DNA of 47,976 nucleotides from an uncultured Verrucomicrobiales bacterium (GCA_937128235.1 CAKZMG010000072.1:1-47976); one strand, 5' to 3'; shown: positions 24,278 to 34,002, numbered from the stretch's first letter. Notes: generated by a model from the sequence alone, not told the origin. Numbers and translations: made by a program.

Positions 24278-26791
24278 ATGTCTGTCCAAACACTACATAA
24301 CAACACTCCAGTCAAAGCAGAGCATCAATTTCCTCAACAAGACCTGCCGAAACAAGCCAGAATTGTCGTGGTGGGTGGCGGAATAGCCGGCACTAGTATG
24401 GCGTATCAACTCGCTCTTGCTGGCTGGAAAGACATCGTTCTGTTAGAACAATCTAGCATCGCCTCAGGAACGACTTGGCACTCGGCTGGACAGGTAGGGC
24501 AACTCCGCGCTAGCTCGGCTCAGACAAAGGTGAATAAGGCATCAACTGAAATTTTCGCAAGCCTGTTAGACGATACTGGTCATGATCCAGGCTGGTTACA
24601 GTGCGGTGGACTTCAGCTCGCATCATGCGATGAACGCCTACGTCAACTCCAGCGCAATGCAGCCATGGCACAGGTGTTCGGAGTAGAAGCCACCCTCATT
24701 AGTGGCGAGGAATGTGCGCAACATTACCCGATGCTGAACACATCAGACCTAAAAGGCGGCATCTATTTACCTAGAGACGGCAGAGTGCTTCCAGGTGAAG
24801 CCACAACCTCATTTGCCATAGGTGCGATGCATCGTGGAGCTACCATTATAGAAAACGTCAGAGCACAAAAACTCATCTACTCCGAAGACGGGCGCGGTAT
24901 GAAACGCATCAGCGGTGTAGCCACAGATAAAGGAGAAATTTCCGCTGACTGGGTCGTGATGGCTGGCAACATGTGGATGCGCCAGCTCGGGCTCGAAGCA
25001 GGGATAGATATTCCAGTTTACCCATGTGAGCATCACTATGTAATCACTAAGCCAATCGAGGGAGTAACGCGCGATAGTCCATGTGCTCGTGACCCAAACG
25101 CAGGATTGTATTTCCGTGCACTGGATGATGGAGGACTCAAACTTGGCGCCTTTAAAAAACGTTCTAAACCATGGCAGATAGGCGATGAGGTGCCGCATCA
25201 ATTTGCGCACGATCTGTTAGATCCGGACTGGCCAGATTTCGCAGAGCCATTTGCCGATCACATGCACCGACTCAAAGGCATCACTCGCGATGACGTAGTG
25301 AAGTTTGTCAATGGTCCAGAAGCATTCACACCGGATAACAATTTTATCATGGGACACCCCTTCATGACCGAAGGTTTATTTGTGCTCGGTGGCTGGAACT
25401 CAGCGGGAATTGCATGTTCACCAGGTGCGGCTAAATTTGCAGTAGAGTGGATCGAAAACGGCGGCATGACACTCGATCTCTGTAGCGTGGACATCAAGCG
25501 ATTCATGCCATTCCAGAATGGCAGAAAATATCTCCAAGAACGCGTCAGCGAAGTCCTAGGTCTCCACTACCAAATGGCTTGGCCAGGCAGACAGATGGAA
25601 ACTGCTAGAGGCATAAGGTCTTCAGCACTCAAAGAAAAACACCAAGAGCATAATGCTTTCTTTGGTGAGACCGCTGGCTGGGAACGCGCATTCTTCTATG
25701 CACCAAAAGGCGAGAAAGCCGAGATTGAGTATTCATTCCTGAGACAGAATTGGCAGAAATGGACCGCAGAAGAAGTCAAGGCCTGTCGTGAAAATGTCGC
25801 ACTGTTAGATCAATCTACCTTCGCGAAATATCTCTGTAAAGGCAGCGATGCGTTGTCGGTTCTACAACGCGTTTGCGGAGGAAATATCGATGTCGAAATC
25901 GGCAAGACAGTTTATACTGGCGTCTTCACTGAGAAGGGAGCATTCCAGAGCGATCTCACGGTTGTGAGAGAGGCTGAAAATGAATTTTACATCATCACCG
26001 CTACTGGTCAGCAGATGAGCGACTTTGACTGGATCATGCACCACACTCCCGAGGGTAGTGACGCCACCTTAACAGACATCACGGAAGACCGCTCAGTCAT
26101 GTCAGTGATGGGACCAAACTCGCGCGCGCTTCTCCAAAAACTTACCTCTACGGATCTGGGAAATGATGCCTTTGCTTTTGGCGAATCAAAACTGTTAGAA
26201 ATTTCAGGTATTCCAGTCCGCGCCATCCGCCTCACCTACGTAGGCGAACTTGGCTGGGAACTTCACGTAGCCGCAGAGCAAGCATGTCAGCTCTGGGATG
26301 CGCTGATGACGTCTGATCCCACACTGCGACCAGCTGGAAATAACGCGATTTCCGCCATGCGCATAGAGAAAGGATACCGCGCGCTCGGTCACGAACTCTC
26401 ACCAGAGGAAACACCGCTCGAAGCAGGACTTGGTTTTGCCATCGACTGGGACACAGACTTCATCGGTAAAGAAGCGTTGCTCACACAAAAGAATCAAGGC
26501 GGTCTAACAAAACGTCTAGTGACACTCATTCTGGAAGACACGGATGCCGTGCTCTGGGGCAGCGAGCCGATCCTATGGAACGGCAAGGAAGTAGGCTACA
26601 CCACGAGTGCTGCCTATAGTCCTACTCTGGGCAGAAGTGTGGCACTCGGCTATGTATCTGCAGATGAGCCGATCAAGCTATCGCATCTCAAAGAGGGAGA
26701 TTTCGCCATCGTCAATCACTCCGTTCCGCTGAAAGCAACCGCACAGTTCGCCAGCGCATTTGATCCGAAACGCAAAAAAGTAATCGCGTAG
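24278..26791 (+). CDS. FAD-dependent amine dehydrogenase fused to GcvT (dimethylglycine/sarcosine dehydrogenase-like)
   Basis: This 837-aa protein has an N-terminal DAO/FAD domain (VVGGGIAGTSMAYQLA at about 31-46), with the TTWHSAGQ motif whose H68 matches the histidine that covalently holds FAD in dimethylglycine dehydrogenase. A middle FAO-type domain spans about 390-440, and GcvT plus GcvT C-terminal domains span about 445-835, ending in SAFDPKRKKVIA. Family members oxidise an N-methyl amine and pass the one-carbon unit to tetrahydrofolate, giving 5,10-methylene-THF. In an operon with phnW, phnY and phnA, and without betaine or choline genes, N-methylated 2-aminoethylphosphonate is the most economical substrate. 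That is inference. Sarcosine or dimethylglycine remain possible. Confidence 0.9.
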   Translation: MSVQTLHNNTPVKAEHQFPQQDLPKQARIVVVGGGIAGTSMAYQLALAGWKDIVLLEQSSIASGTTWHSAGQVGQLRASSAQTKVNKASTEIFASLLDDTGHDPGWLQCGGLQLASCDERLRQLQRNAAMAQVFGVEATLISGEECAQHYPMLNTSDLKGGIYLPRDGRVLPGEATTSFAIGAMHRGATIIENVRAQKLIYSEDGRGMKRISGVATDKGEISADWVVMAGNMWMRQLGLEAGIDIPVYPCEHHYVITKPIEGVTRDSPCARDPNAGLYFRALDDGGLKLGAFKKRSKPWQIGDEVPHQFAHDLLDPDWPDFAEPFADHMHRLKGITRDDVVKFVNGPEAFTPDNNFIMGHPFMTEGLFVLGGWNSAGIACSPGAAKFAVEWIENGGMTLDLCSVDIKRFMPFQNGRKYLQERVSEVLGLHYQMAWPGRQMETARGIRSSALKEKHQEHNAFFGETAGWERAFFYAPKGEKAEIEYSFLRQNWQKWTAEEVKACRENVALLDQSTFAKYLCKGSDALSVLQRVCGGNIDVEIGKTVYTGVFTEKGAFQSDLTVVREAENEFYIITATGQQMSDFDWIMHHTPEGSDATLTDITEDRSVMSVMGPNSRALLQKLTSTDLGNDAFAFGESKLLEISGIPVRAIRLTYVGELGWELHVAAEQACQLWDALMTSDPTLRPAGNNAISAMRIEKGYRALGHELSPEETPLEAGLGFAIDWDTDFIGKEALLTQKNQGGLTKRLVTLILEDTDAVLWGSEPILWNGKEVGYTTSAAYSPTLGRSVALGYVSADEPIKLSHLKEGDFAIVNHSVPLKATAQFASAFDPKRKKVIA

Positions 26792-26817
26792 CATTTAGAA
26801 ACTGATAGAAAATTTCC

Positions 26818-27672
26818 ATGCAAGGTCTCATACTCAAAATCAACTGTCCAGATCAGCACGGCATCGTTGCTAAAATAGCATCTTACGTGGCGGACTACGC
26901 GGGAAACCTCGTAGAGTTTTCTCAGTTTACCGATGCCGCGAACGATAAATTTTTCGCGCGCGTAGAAATAGACACCACGAATCTCAGCGTGGATGTACAG
27001 GACTTTACTGATGGCTTCAACACCCTCGGAAAGTCACTGAACGGAACCTGGCATTTCCGCGCGCAGCCCTATAAAATGCGCACCGCTGTGCTTGTCACTA
27101 AGACTGATCATTGCCTCAATGAGATCCTCTGGCGCACCAAACTGGGCGAAATGCCGATTGAAATAACCTCCATCATTGGCAACCGCGATGTCTGTCAATC
27201 CATCGCAGAAAAAGCGGGCATCCCTTTTCATCACATCGAGATGGATGGCGATAAAAAGGAAGCCGGCTTCAAGAAAATCCGCGAACTTCTCATCGAACAA
27301 AAAGTAGAGCTCACCGTTCTAGCCCGCTTCATGCAGATTTTGCCAGATTGGTTTTGTCAGGAATTCAGCGGCAAAATTATCAACATTCATCACTCATTTC
27401 TACCAGCATTTATAGGTGCTAATCCCTACCGCCAAGCCTACGAACGCGGGGTGAAATTCATTGGTGCCACTTGCCACTACGTCACCGCAGATCTGGATGC
27501 GGGTCCGATCATTGAGCAAGAAGTCAAGCGCGTACAGCACTTCCACACTGCTCAAGATCTCATGCGCTTAGGACGCGATAGTGAGCGAGACGCCATCGCC
27601 AGAGGCATCCGCTACCACGTCAATGACCGCACCATCATCCACAATAACCGTGCGATTGTTTTCCCTGATTAA
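26818..27672 (+). CDS. purU: Formyltetrahydrofolate deformylase
   Basis: This 284-aa protein has an N-terminal ACT domain (LKINCPDQHGIVAKIASYV) and a C-terminal formyltransferase-like domain. The catalytic region shows INIHHSFLPAFIGANPY and the conserved aspartate in TADLDAGPIIEQ. PurU hydrolyses 10-formyl-THF to formate and THF. It is 26 nt downstream of the FAD/GcvT gene, the same pairing seen in betaine/sarcosine catabolic clusters, where it relieves one-carbon loading of the folate pool. Here it probably balances folate during N-demethylation. Confidence 0.94.
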   Translation: MQGLILKINCPDQHGIVAKIASYVADYAGNLVEFSQFTDAANDKFFARVEIDTTNLSVDVQDFTDGFNTLGKSLNGTWHFRAQPYKMRTAVLVTKTDHCLNEILWRTKLGEMPIEITSIIGNRDVCQSIAEKAGIPFHHIEMDGDKKEAGFKKIRELLIEQKVELTVLARFMQILPDWFCQEFSGKIINIHHSFLPAFIGANPYRQAYERGVKFIGATCHYVTADLDAGPIIEQEVKRVQHFHTAQDLMRLGRDSERDAIARGIRYHVNDRTIIHNNRAIVFPD

Positions 27673-27680
27673 ACCTTTTT

Positions 27681-28718
27681 ATGAAAATACTTCTCGCCCT
27701 AACATTTCTAACCAGCCCCCTGCTCCTTGCTCAGGAAGCTGTTTCTCTCTTTGATGGAAAAACGCTCAACGGCTGGCAACCTGTCAACACTGCGAATGCT
27801 AAGTATTGGTCAGTCATAGATGGCGTCATCACCGCAAGCAGTGGTGACAAGAAAATGCCAACAAACACCTACTTAGCCACCGAGAAGAATTACCAGAACT
27901 TCGAGTTCACCTGTAAATTCCGCCTCAGCGGAGACCATGTCACGGGGCTAATCAATAGCGGACTGCAATACCGCTCTCTGATGCAAAAGACTGGTAAGCC
28001 GGGAGTTCACAAAATCATCGGCTATCAGGCAGACATCGGCAAAGGCTATTGGGGAGACATCTATGACGAGCACCGCAGAGGGAAACTTGCTAAGGGTGAC
28101 ACCAGCAAGCTCTTTAAAAATTTTAAAGAAGATGGCTGGAATGATTACAAAATCGTCTGCAAAGGAAGTAATCACAAACTCTACATCAATGGACACCTCA
28201 CTGCGGATTACGAAGAGCCTAACAAAAACATCGAGACCTCTGGAGTCATCGCTCTCCAGTTGCATAGCGGCGGAATAGCTAAGATGGAATACAAGGACAT
28301 CTTCATCAAAGAACTCCCTGCTACTCCGATGGTTCTCACTCCTAGATTAGAAGCTACTGAGGCTGTTATTCATGGAAAAGGTCTCAGATTACAAGCTGGC
28401 AGCTTCATCGTCGCTTGGAACAAGATCGGTGACTATCTTGAGTGGACAGTCCCAAATCACATTAAGGCAGGCAACTACAACGTCATCCTAAATTACGCCT
28501 GCGAAATCAAACGACAAGGATCTGACATGAGCTTCTCAAATGGCAAACAAACCATAAAATTCCAAACAACGAGCAAGCACAGTAAATGGACAGTCGATGC
28601 TCATAACATCGGTAAAATGAGCCTCAAACCTGGAGACAAACTCACCCTGAAATGTAGCAAACTAAAAGCAGACTGGGTGCTAGACTTCCACAACATCCAG
28701 TTCGTTCCAGCTCATTAA
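27681..28718 (+). CDS. Secreted DUF1080 (3-keto-disaccharide hydrolase type) protein with C-terminal beta-sandwich
   Basis: This 345-aa protein has a cleavable signal peptide (about 1-17, ending LLLAQEA). A DUF1080 domain at about 18-205 shows SLFDGKTLNGWQP, SGLQYRS, GYQADIGKGYWGDIYDEHRRG and VIALQLHSGG. A second domain of about 215-345 looks like a carbohydrate-binding beta-sandwich. DUF1080 domains are laminarinase-like folds, some of which act on 3-keto-glycosides. Start-to-stop spacing from purU is 8 nt, so it is probably on the phosphonate transcript, although a glycan-directed role in that pathway is not established. Confidence 0.85.
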   Translation: MKILLALTFLTSPLLLAQEAVSLFDGKTLNGWQPVNTANAKYWSVIDGVITASSGDKKMPTNTYLATEKNYQNFEFTCKFRLSGDHVTGLINSGLQYRSLMQKTGKPGVHKIIGYQADIGKGYWGDIYDEHRRGKLAKGDTSKLFKNFKEDGWNDYKIVCKGSNHKLYINGHLTADYEEPNKNIETSGVIALQLHSGGIAKMEYKDIFIKELPATPMVLTPRLEATEAVIHGKGLRLQAGSFIVAWNKIGDYLEWTVPNHIKAGNYNVILNYACEIKRQGSDMSFSNGKQTIKFQTTSKHSKWTVDAHNIGKMSLKPGDKLTLKCSKLKADWVLDFHNIQFVPAH

Positions 28719-28748
28719 GAACCTTCACTTAAGCTTCTCAATCATCGC

Positions 28749-31700
28749 ATGAAACAATCAATTTATATCATCTCCCTTCTCGCATTTACTTCGATTCCAC
28801 TAAATGCGAAGAAATTCTTATCTGACCGTAAAGACCCATTATCTCCTGAGGAAGAAATGGCTGGCTTCACCGTCCCAGAAGGCTACGTCATCGAGCTAGT
28901 CGCGTCTGAGAAAAATGGCATCATTAACCCGATCGATCTCACATTTGATGATGCAGGCAGACTCTGGACCCAGACAGCAGGCATGTATCCGCTCGATCCA
29001 GTATCTGGTCAGTCATGGAGCCAAACTCTGCAAATGATGCAAGACCCGAAACTCGGTGAGAGATACCCCAAGGTCTATGAAATCCAGAAACTCTATAAGC
29101 TCGAAAAGCGAGGCACGGATAAAATTCTCATCCTAGAAGACCCGACAAAAAAAACGGAAGGTCAACTCAAAGTTAAAGTATGGGCAGACGGACTAACCAT
29201 CCCACAGAGCATCATGCCTTATAAAAACGGCTGCTACGTAGCGCACGGATCAGAGTTCTTCTTCATGAGCGATGAGAATAACGATGGCAAGCAAGACAAA
29301 GTAGAAACCCTGCTCTCAGGCTTCGGATTTTTCGACACTCACACCATGTCTCACTCGATTGTTAGAGGTCCGGGTGGTTGGATAAATTTCTCTCAGGGAG
29401 CGCTGAACTCTGGTAAGGTAAACGTGGTGAAATCTGGTAATAAGCTAGAAGTCACTTATGCAAAAAATTTACGCCTATCTACAGACGGAAAAGAATTTGA
29501 GATACTAAACACAGCCAGAGACAATGTCTGGGGCTACCAAGTCTTATCTAATGGTCAGTGGTATGCTACATCAGCGAATGATCACGGCCTATCTGTCCTC
29601 CCGATGGAAGACCAGACAGGCATTGATGGAATCGGCGGTCAGTCGATCCGCTCCTACCAGCCACTGATCAAAACTGTGCATAAATTTAGAGTAGGTGGCA
29701 CAGGCATCTCAGGTCTCGCATTTTCTGAAGACGGAGAACACGGATTCCCTCCAGCAGAGTGGAAAAACGTAGCCATCCTAGCCAACCCTATCACCCATTC
29801 ACTGAACCTTGTGAGAATAGAGAGAAAGCCAGATGGAACGATTCATGCCGAGCACCTCAAAGATTTCCTTACCTCTAAGGATGATTGGTTCCGCCCAGTG
29901 AATATAGAATTTGGTCCCGATGGATGCCTCTATGTCGCTGACTGGTATAATAAAATAGTCGGACACAATGAGCTCAGAACAGACCACCCAGACCGCGATA
30001 AATCACATGGTAGAATCTGGAGGATCAGACATAAATCACAGAAGCCACTCAGCATTCCTAATGTAGCAAAGGCAAGCAATGCAGACCTCATCAAGCACCT
30101 CCAAGGCAAAACCATCTGGGAAAAACGTGCGGCTTGGCATCAGATAGAAGAACGCCAGGCAAAGGAACTCACTCCTCAGCTCAGAAAAATAGCGCTCGAT
30201 CCAGCTACGAAAAAAGACGAGCGCATCCTAGCCCTCTGGTCAATAGAAGCCCTCAAGGCTTACGATCAATCGTTCATCATCACCATGATCGCTGATAAAG
30301 ATGGCGACATACGCAGAGAAGCCATCCGCTCACTTGCAAGTTATGAACTCTCCGCTGCTCAAGTAGCTGAGCTGGTAAAACCTTACCTCCACGATAGCAA
30401 TGTGATGGTGCGTTCACAAGTTTTACGCACGCTAGAAGAAATCAAAACTGCCAATAATGACACCATCGCACTACTTGTGGAAGCGTGTCAATCAGCAGCA
30501 GCAGACAACTCATTTGGTGGCAACTACGAGCGTAACTTCGAGAGATTCCTAGCGCGCAAAGCACTAGAAACCTACCAAACAGAACTTAAGGCTTACCTAG
30601 CCACACCAGCAGGAATCAAGCAACCAGCGGAAAACATTCTCTGGGCTATCCAGGCGCTCCCAGCAGCAGATCGCACCAAGGTCTTCGTCAACATCTGGGA
30701 AAAAGCCTCCTCTGGCGACATCGATAAAGACACCTTTAGCGCGGTCACTAAAATGTTAGACAACCCACTCGTCCAAAAAGCAGTGGCTCCTACCTTTAAG
30801 TCACGTTCGCAAGAAATGTTAGATCTATCCATCGCTAACTCCAGCACGATCAACGGACCATTAGTCTCTAAGTTTTTCATAGAAAAAATAGCCACTGGTC
30901 TGAAATCATCTGATAAAAACGAAGTCCGCAAATCACTAGACATCATCAATGCACTTAGATCACCACATCACACTGAGACACTTCTCAAGCTCTTTAGGAA
31001 TGCCTCTGACAGCAGCGAAAAACGCGCATTATTTAATGCTCTAGGTCACGACACAAGCATCAACCCAACATTCTATAGAGGGCTCCTCTACAATGATGAA
31101 CTCAGCTTTGATCTACGCCTCTCAGCACTTGCTAGTCTCGTGATTAAAAATGAAAAAATGGCTACATCAGATGCCAAGAAGTGGCTCCCATTTCTCGATA
31201 GCAGCCAGAAAAAACAACTCGTCAAGCGACTCGCATACACCCCACAAGGAAGCAATCTGATCAAAGCTCTCTGGCACATTTCCTACCTCGACACGAACGA
31301 CTGGGATCTCAACGCTGCCACCCTGACACTCAGTCACGACAAAAATGACTGGCGTGCTAAGACCATCTACGCAGCGGCGAATGCCATTGAACAAGTTGCT
31401 AAAAAAGCGCGACATGAGAAAATAGAAAAAATTCTCGCAGCCTCAAGAAAAATCAAAGGCGATCCTGTGGTAGGCAAAGCTGTCTTTGGCTCATGTCTCG
31501 CCTGTCATGCTGTAGGTGGCGAAGGAAATGAGTTCGCACCTCCGCTAGATGGTGGCAGAAAACGCGAGGTAGAGCATCTTCTCACAGCGATCATTAGCCC
31601 TGATGATGCAGTAGAGGGAGCCTACGGTCTCTACTACGTAGCCGCTAAAAATGGCTCTATCACCGAAGGTTATCTCGTCAAAAATGATAGCAATGGAATC

Positions 31701-31859
31701 ACTATCGGTCAGCCGGGAGGCAATAAATCATTCATCGCTAAAGACAACATCCATAAACATGGCAGTATCAACGGACGTTCATTCATGCCAGCAAGCTTCG
31801 GTGATTTCCCAGAGAAAACCTTGATTGATATTTCTGCATACATTAGAACGATCAAGTGA
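28749..31859 (+). CDS. PVC-type haem-binding protein: beta-propeller, HEAT-like repeats and cytochrome c
   Basis: This 1036-aa exported protein has a signal peptide at about 1-20 (ending LNAKK). A glucose/sorbosone-dehydrogenase-like propeller spans about 35-420, including FTVPEGYVIELVAS, GPDGCLYVADWYN and GRIWRI. Helical HEAT-like repeats span about 430-880. The C-terminal cytochrome c domain has CLACH at 916-920 and a probable axial methionine near 1013 in GRSFMPASF. This architecture is typical of Planctomycetes and Verrucomicrobia, where the proteins are thought to oxidise sugars or glycans. It lies 30 nt downstream of the DUF1080 gene, with which such proteins often pair. Confidence 0.9.
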   Translation: MKQSIYIISLLAFTSIPLNAKKFLSDRKDPLSPEEEMAGFTVPEGYVIELVASEKNGIINPIDLTFDDAGRLWTQTAGMYPLDPVSGQSWSQTLQMMQDPKLGERYPKVYEIQKLYKLEKRGTDKILILEDPTKKTEGQLKVKVWADGLTIPQSIMPYKNGCYVAHGSEFFFMSDENNDGKQDKVETLLSGFGFFDTHTMSHSIVRGPGGWINFSQGALNSGKVNVVKSGNKLEVTYAKNLRLSTDGKEFEILNTARDNVWGYQVLSNGQWYATSANDHGLSVLPMEDQTGIDGIGGQSIRSYQPLIKTVHKFRVGGTGISGLAFSEDGEHGFPPAEWKNVAILANPITHSLNLVRIERKPDGTIHAEHLKDFLTSKDDWFRPVNIEFGPDGCLYVADWYNKIVGHNELRTDHPDRDKSHGRIWRIRHKSQKPLSIPNVAKASNADLIKHLQGKTIWEKRAAWHQIEERQAKELTPQLRKIALDPATKKDERILALWSIEALKAYDQSFIITMIADKDGDIRREAIRSLASYELSAAQVAELVKPYLHDSNVMVRSQVLRTLEEIKTANNDTIALLVEACQSAAADNSFGGNYERNFERFLARKALETYQTELKAYLATPAGIKQPAENILWAIQALPAADRTKVFVNIWEKASSGDIDKDTFSAVTKMLDNPLVQKAVAPTFKSRSQEMLDLSIANSSTINGPLVSKFFIEKIATGLKSSDKNEVRKSLDIINALRSPHHTETLLKLFRNASDSSEKRALFNALGHDTSINPTFYRGLLYNDELSFDLRLSALASLVIKNEKMATSDAKKWLPFLDSSQKKQLVKRLAYTPQGSNLIKALWHISYLDTNDWDLNAATLTLSHDKNDWRAKTIYAAANAIEQVAKKARHEKIEKILAASRKIKGDPVVGKAVFGSCLACHAVGGEGNEFAPPLDGGRKREVEHLLTAIISPDDAVEGAYGLYYVAAKNGSITEGYLVKNDSNGITIGQPGGNKSFIAKDNIHKHGSINGRSFMPASFGDFPEKTLIDISAYIRTIK

Positions 31860-31888
31860 TAGATATAGTAATCTTACACCTCAAAAGC

Positions 31889-32803
31889 TTAAGCTAGGGT
31901 CTTTGCTTTTATCCGATGATAGAGTGATTCTAATTTTGGAACAGAGACATTTTTCACCTGCGCGCGCCTGAGAGGTTCGCCCCAGATGGCATCTACTTCT
32001 ACTGGCATCCCCGAGATGAAATCGATCATGCTGGATGGCTTGTAGTCTCCCATTTTATGGGTAATGTTTATCTGATGATCGATAAATGATGGCTCGATCG
32101 TATGCCCGAAGGCAGCCGCACTGAGAATCACCTCAGACATCAGTGCTCGGATTTCATGTTCTAAATTTAGCTCACCTAACAATTTCTGCGTGTCCACTCC
32201 CCCTTCAGCGATGGCTAGTCCATTGAATGGGATGTTCCAGACGAGCTTCATCCACTGAGCTTTTTCTAGTGAGTCCACCCACTCGCACGGGAAGCCAGAC
32301 TTGATGCAGGTTTCGGTAAAATTTTCTGGGCAGCTAGCACCAGCATACGAACCCACTCGCACGAGACCGGAGGCTGTGTGTTGCACGTGTCCTGGTGCGA
32401 TGCGATTGATACAGACAAAACATAGTCCACCTAGAATCCGCTCTGCTCCGAATAAATCTGCATAGTATTCACAGTTTCCAAGACCGTTTTGCAGGACGAG
32501 GAGTCTGGTATTCTCACCTATCAGGGGCGTGACTATTTCTTTTGCATGATGATTAGCCGTAGTCTTCCACGCGATGATCACGAGGTCAACTTCGCCTATA
32601 TCAGAGGTAAGTTTTTCGCATCTAACATTTTCTAACAAGTAGTCACCATCCACACTATCTATGCGCAGACCATGCTCGCGCACGTGATCGAAATCACTCC
32701 TGAGAAGAAAGGTCACGTCTTCACCAGCAGCTGCTAGGCGCGCACCGTAGTAGATGCCAATGGCACCTGAACCTACGATTGCTATCTTACCTAGCTTCCC
32801 CAC
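31889..32803 (-). CDS. panE: 2-dehydropantoate 2-reductase-like protein
   Basis: This 304-aa protein has an N-terminal Rossmann motif (VGSGAIGIYYGARLAAAG), QNGLGN in the central cofactor region, the catalytic-lysine segment EKAQWMKLVWNIPFN, and the C-terminal YKPSSMIDFISGMPVEVDAIWG signature of ketopantoate reductases. It reduces 2-dehydropantoate to pantoate with NADPH in coenzyme A synthesis. Many genomes carry paralogues of uncertain substrate, so the specific reaction is likely but not certain. It runs convergent to the PVC cytochrome gene and is 11 nt after the M42 peptidase gene's ORF boundary. Confidence 0.85.
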   Translation of the reverse strand: MGKLGKIAIVGSGAIGIYYGARLAAAGEDVTFLLRSDFDHVREHGLRIDSVDGDYLLENVRCEKLTSDIGEVDLVIIAWKTTANHHAKEIVTPLIGENTRLLVLQNGLGNCEYYADLFGAERILGGLCFVCINRIAPGHVQHTASGLVRVGSYAGASCPENFTETCIKSGFPCEWVDSLEKAQWMKLVWNIPFNGLAIAEGGVDTQKLLGELNLEHEIRALMSEVILSAAAFGHTIEPSFIDHQINITHKMGDYKPSSMIDFISGMPVEVDAIWGEPLRRAQVKNVSVPKLESLYHRIKAKTLA

Positions 32804-32818
32804 TCTTCAACTAACTTT

Positions 32819-33877
32819 TTAGAGTTTCCAGTCGCCCTTATCTACTTCGCAGACACAGGCAGCTAGGAGCTTGATGCAGTTTTCTATGTCTTTTGTGTGT
32901 GCCATTTCTATGGACTGGTGAATGTAGCGCGTAGGGATGGAAATAGCGCCCGCGATGGAGCCACCTGGAACCATGCGCTGGAGCCCTGCGGTGTCTGTGC
33001 CGCCTGCTGGGAGCACTTCTGGCTGCCATTTTATCTTTTTGGCATCCGCTGTCTTTTTCATAAATTTCACCATGCGGTAATCACAGATCGTAGAGCTATC
33101 CATGATCTTAATGGCTGCACCTTCACCTAGCTCGGTGATTCTGTTCTGCGCTGCTACTCCTGGCACATCACAGGCGAGTGTGGTGTCTAGACCGAAACCA
33201 AAGTCTGGCTGCACTTCTAGTGCTGAGACATTTGCGCCACGGATACCGACTTCTTCCTGCACGGTGAACGCTGCGTAGAAATCATACGCTGGCTTCTTGC
33301 GGCTTTTCTTGATCGCTCTGAGTGCCTCGATAAGGATGAAAACTGATACGCGGTTATCGAGCGACTTCACATTGACGCAGTCACCTAGCTCTATGAGTTC
33401 TCGCTCGCGGGTGATGGGGCTGCCGACTTCGATGATTTTTTCGAGCTGCTTTTTCGTGAGTCCTGTATCGATGTAGAAGTCTCCAAGTTCTATTTTTTTA
33501 CCACGCTCCTCAGGTGTCATGATGTGGATAGGCTTGCAGCCCATGACTCCGACCACGTCTTTTTTTCCATGAATAATCACGCGCTGAGCGGTGAGCGTCT
33601 TGGGATCAAATCCTCCGAGCGGGTTAAATCTCACGAAGCCTTTATCATCGATGTGTGAGACGATAAATCCGATTTCGTCCATGTGCGCGGCTGCCATAGA
33701 TTTCTTTTTATTACTCTTCCCTTTCTTGAGCGCGATCACATTTCCCATCTGGTCAACACGCACTTCATCGCAGAGTCCTTTGAGTTCCTTGAGCACAAGC
33801 TCTCTGATTTTTATTTCAAATCCCGGTGCTCCTGGAGCCTTACATATCTCGCCTAGTAGTTTTACATCGATTGACAT
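32819..33877 (-). CDS. M42 family metallo-aminopeptidase
   Basis: This 352-aa cytoplasmic metallopeptidase (M42, glutamyl aminopeptidase/endoglucanase-M family) shows AAHMDEIGF (metal histidine), SLDNRVSVF (bridging aspartate), VQEEVGIRG (catalytic and metal glutamates) and IHQSIEMAH (C-terminal histidine). The start at 33877 gives the normal MSIDVKLLGEICKAPGAPG N-terminus. A further upstream ATG at 33940 would add 21 residues that look non-homologous. Such enzymes form large dodecameric shells and trim peptides. It is transcribed ahead of the panE-like gene and divergent from the AguB-like gene. Confidence 0.92.
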   Translation of the reverse strand: MSIDVKLLGEICKAPGAPGFEIKIRELVLKELKGLCDEVRVDQMGNVIALKKGKSNKKKSMAAAHMDEIGFIVSHIDDKGFVRFNPLGGFDPKTLTAQRVIIHGKKDVVGVMGCKPIHIMTPEERGKKIELGDFYIDTGLTKKQLEKIIEVGSPITRERELIELGDCVNVKSLDNRVSVFILIEALRAIKKSRKKPAYDFYAAFTVQEEVGIRGANVSALEVQPDFGFGLDTTLACDVPGVAAQNRITELGEGAAIKIMDSSTICDYRMVKFMKKTADAKKIKWQPEVLPAGGTDTAGLQRMVPGGSIAGAISIPTRYIHQSIEMAHTKDIENCIKLLAACVCEVDKGDWKL

Positions 33878-33979
33878 AAAAAAGACGCTATCTAAACCGC
33901 CCCAAAGCACAAATGAAAAATCAGCTAATTCACTCCCCATTCTCCACTAAAACTCTAGCAAAATCGCTTGCATATTAAG

Positions 33980-33999
33980 ATGAGTAGTATCTTACTCAT
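33980..33999. promoter_or_regulatory. 7-bp inverted repeat directly before the AguB-like start codon
   Basis: ATGAGTA, six bases, then TACTCAT form a perfect inverted repeat ending 3 nt before the start at 34003. It overlaps the place where a ribosome binding site would lie. An operator or a start-masking hairpin are both possible. Confidence 0.4.
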
Positions 34000-34002
34000 G
34001 AC

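Noticed and set aside
31886-31895. AGCTTAAGCT palindrome between convergent genes
   Set aside because: It is mostly the panE stop codon region, has a self-complementary core too short to be meaningful and is not followed by a T tract.
33878-33940. N-terminal extension of the M42 peptidase
   Set aside because: The 21 extra residues look unlike the family; the start at 33877 is normal.
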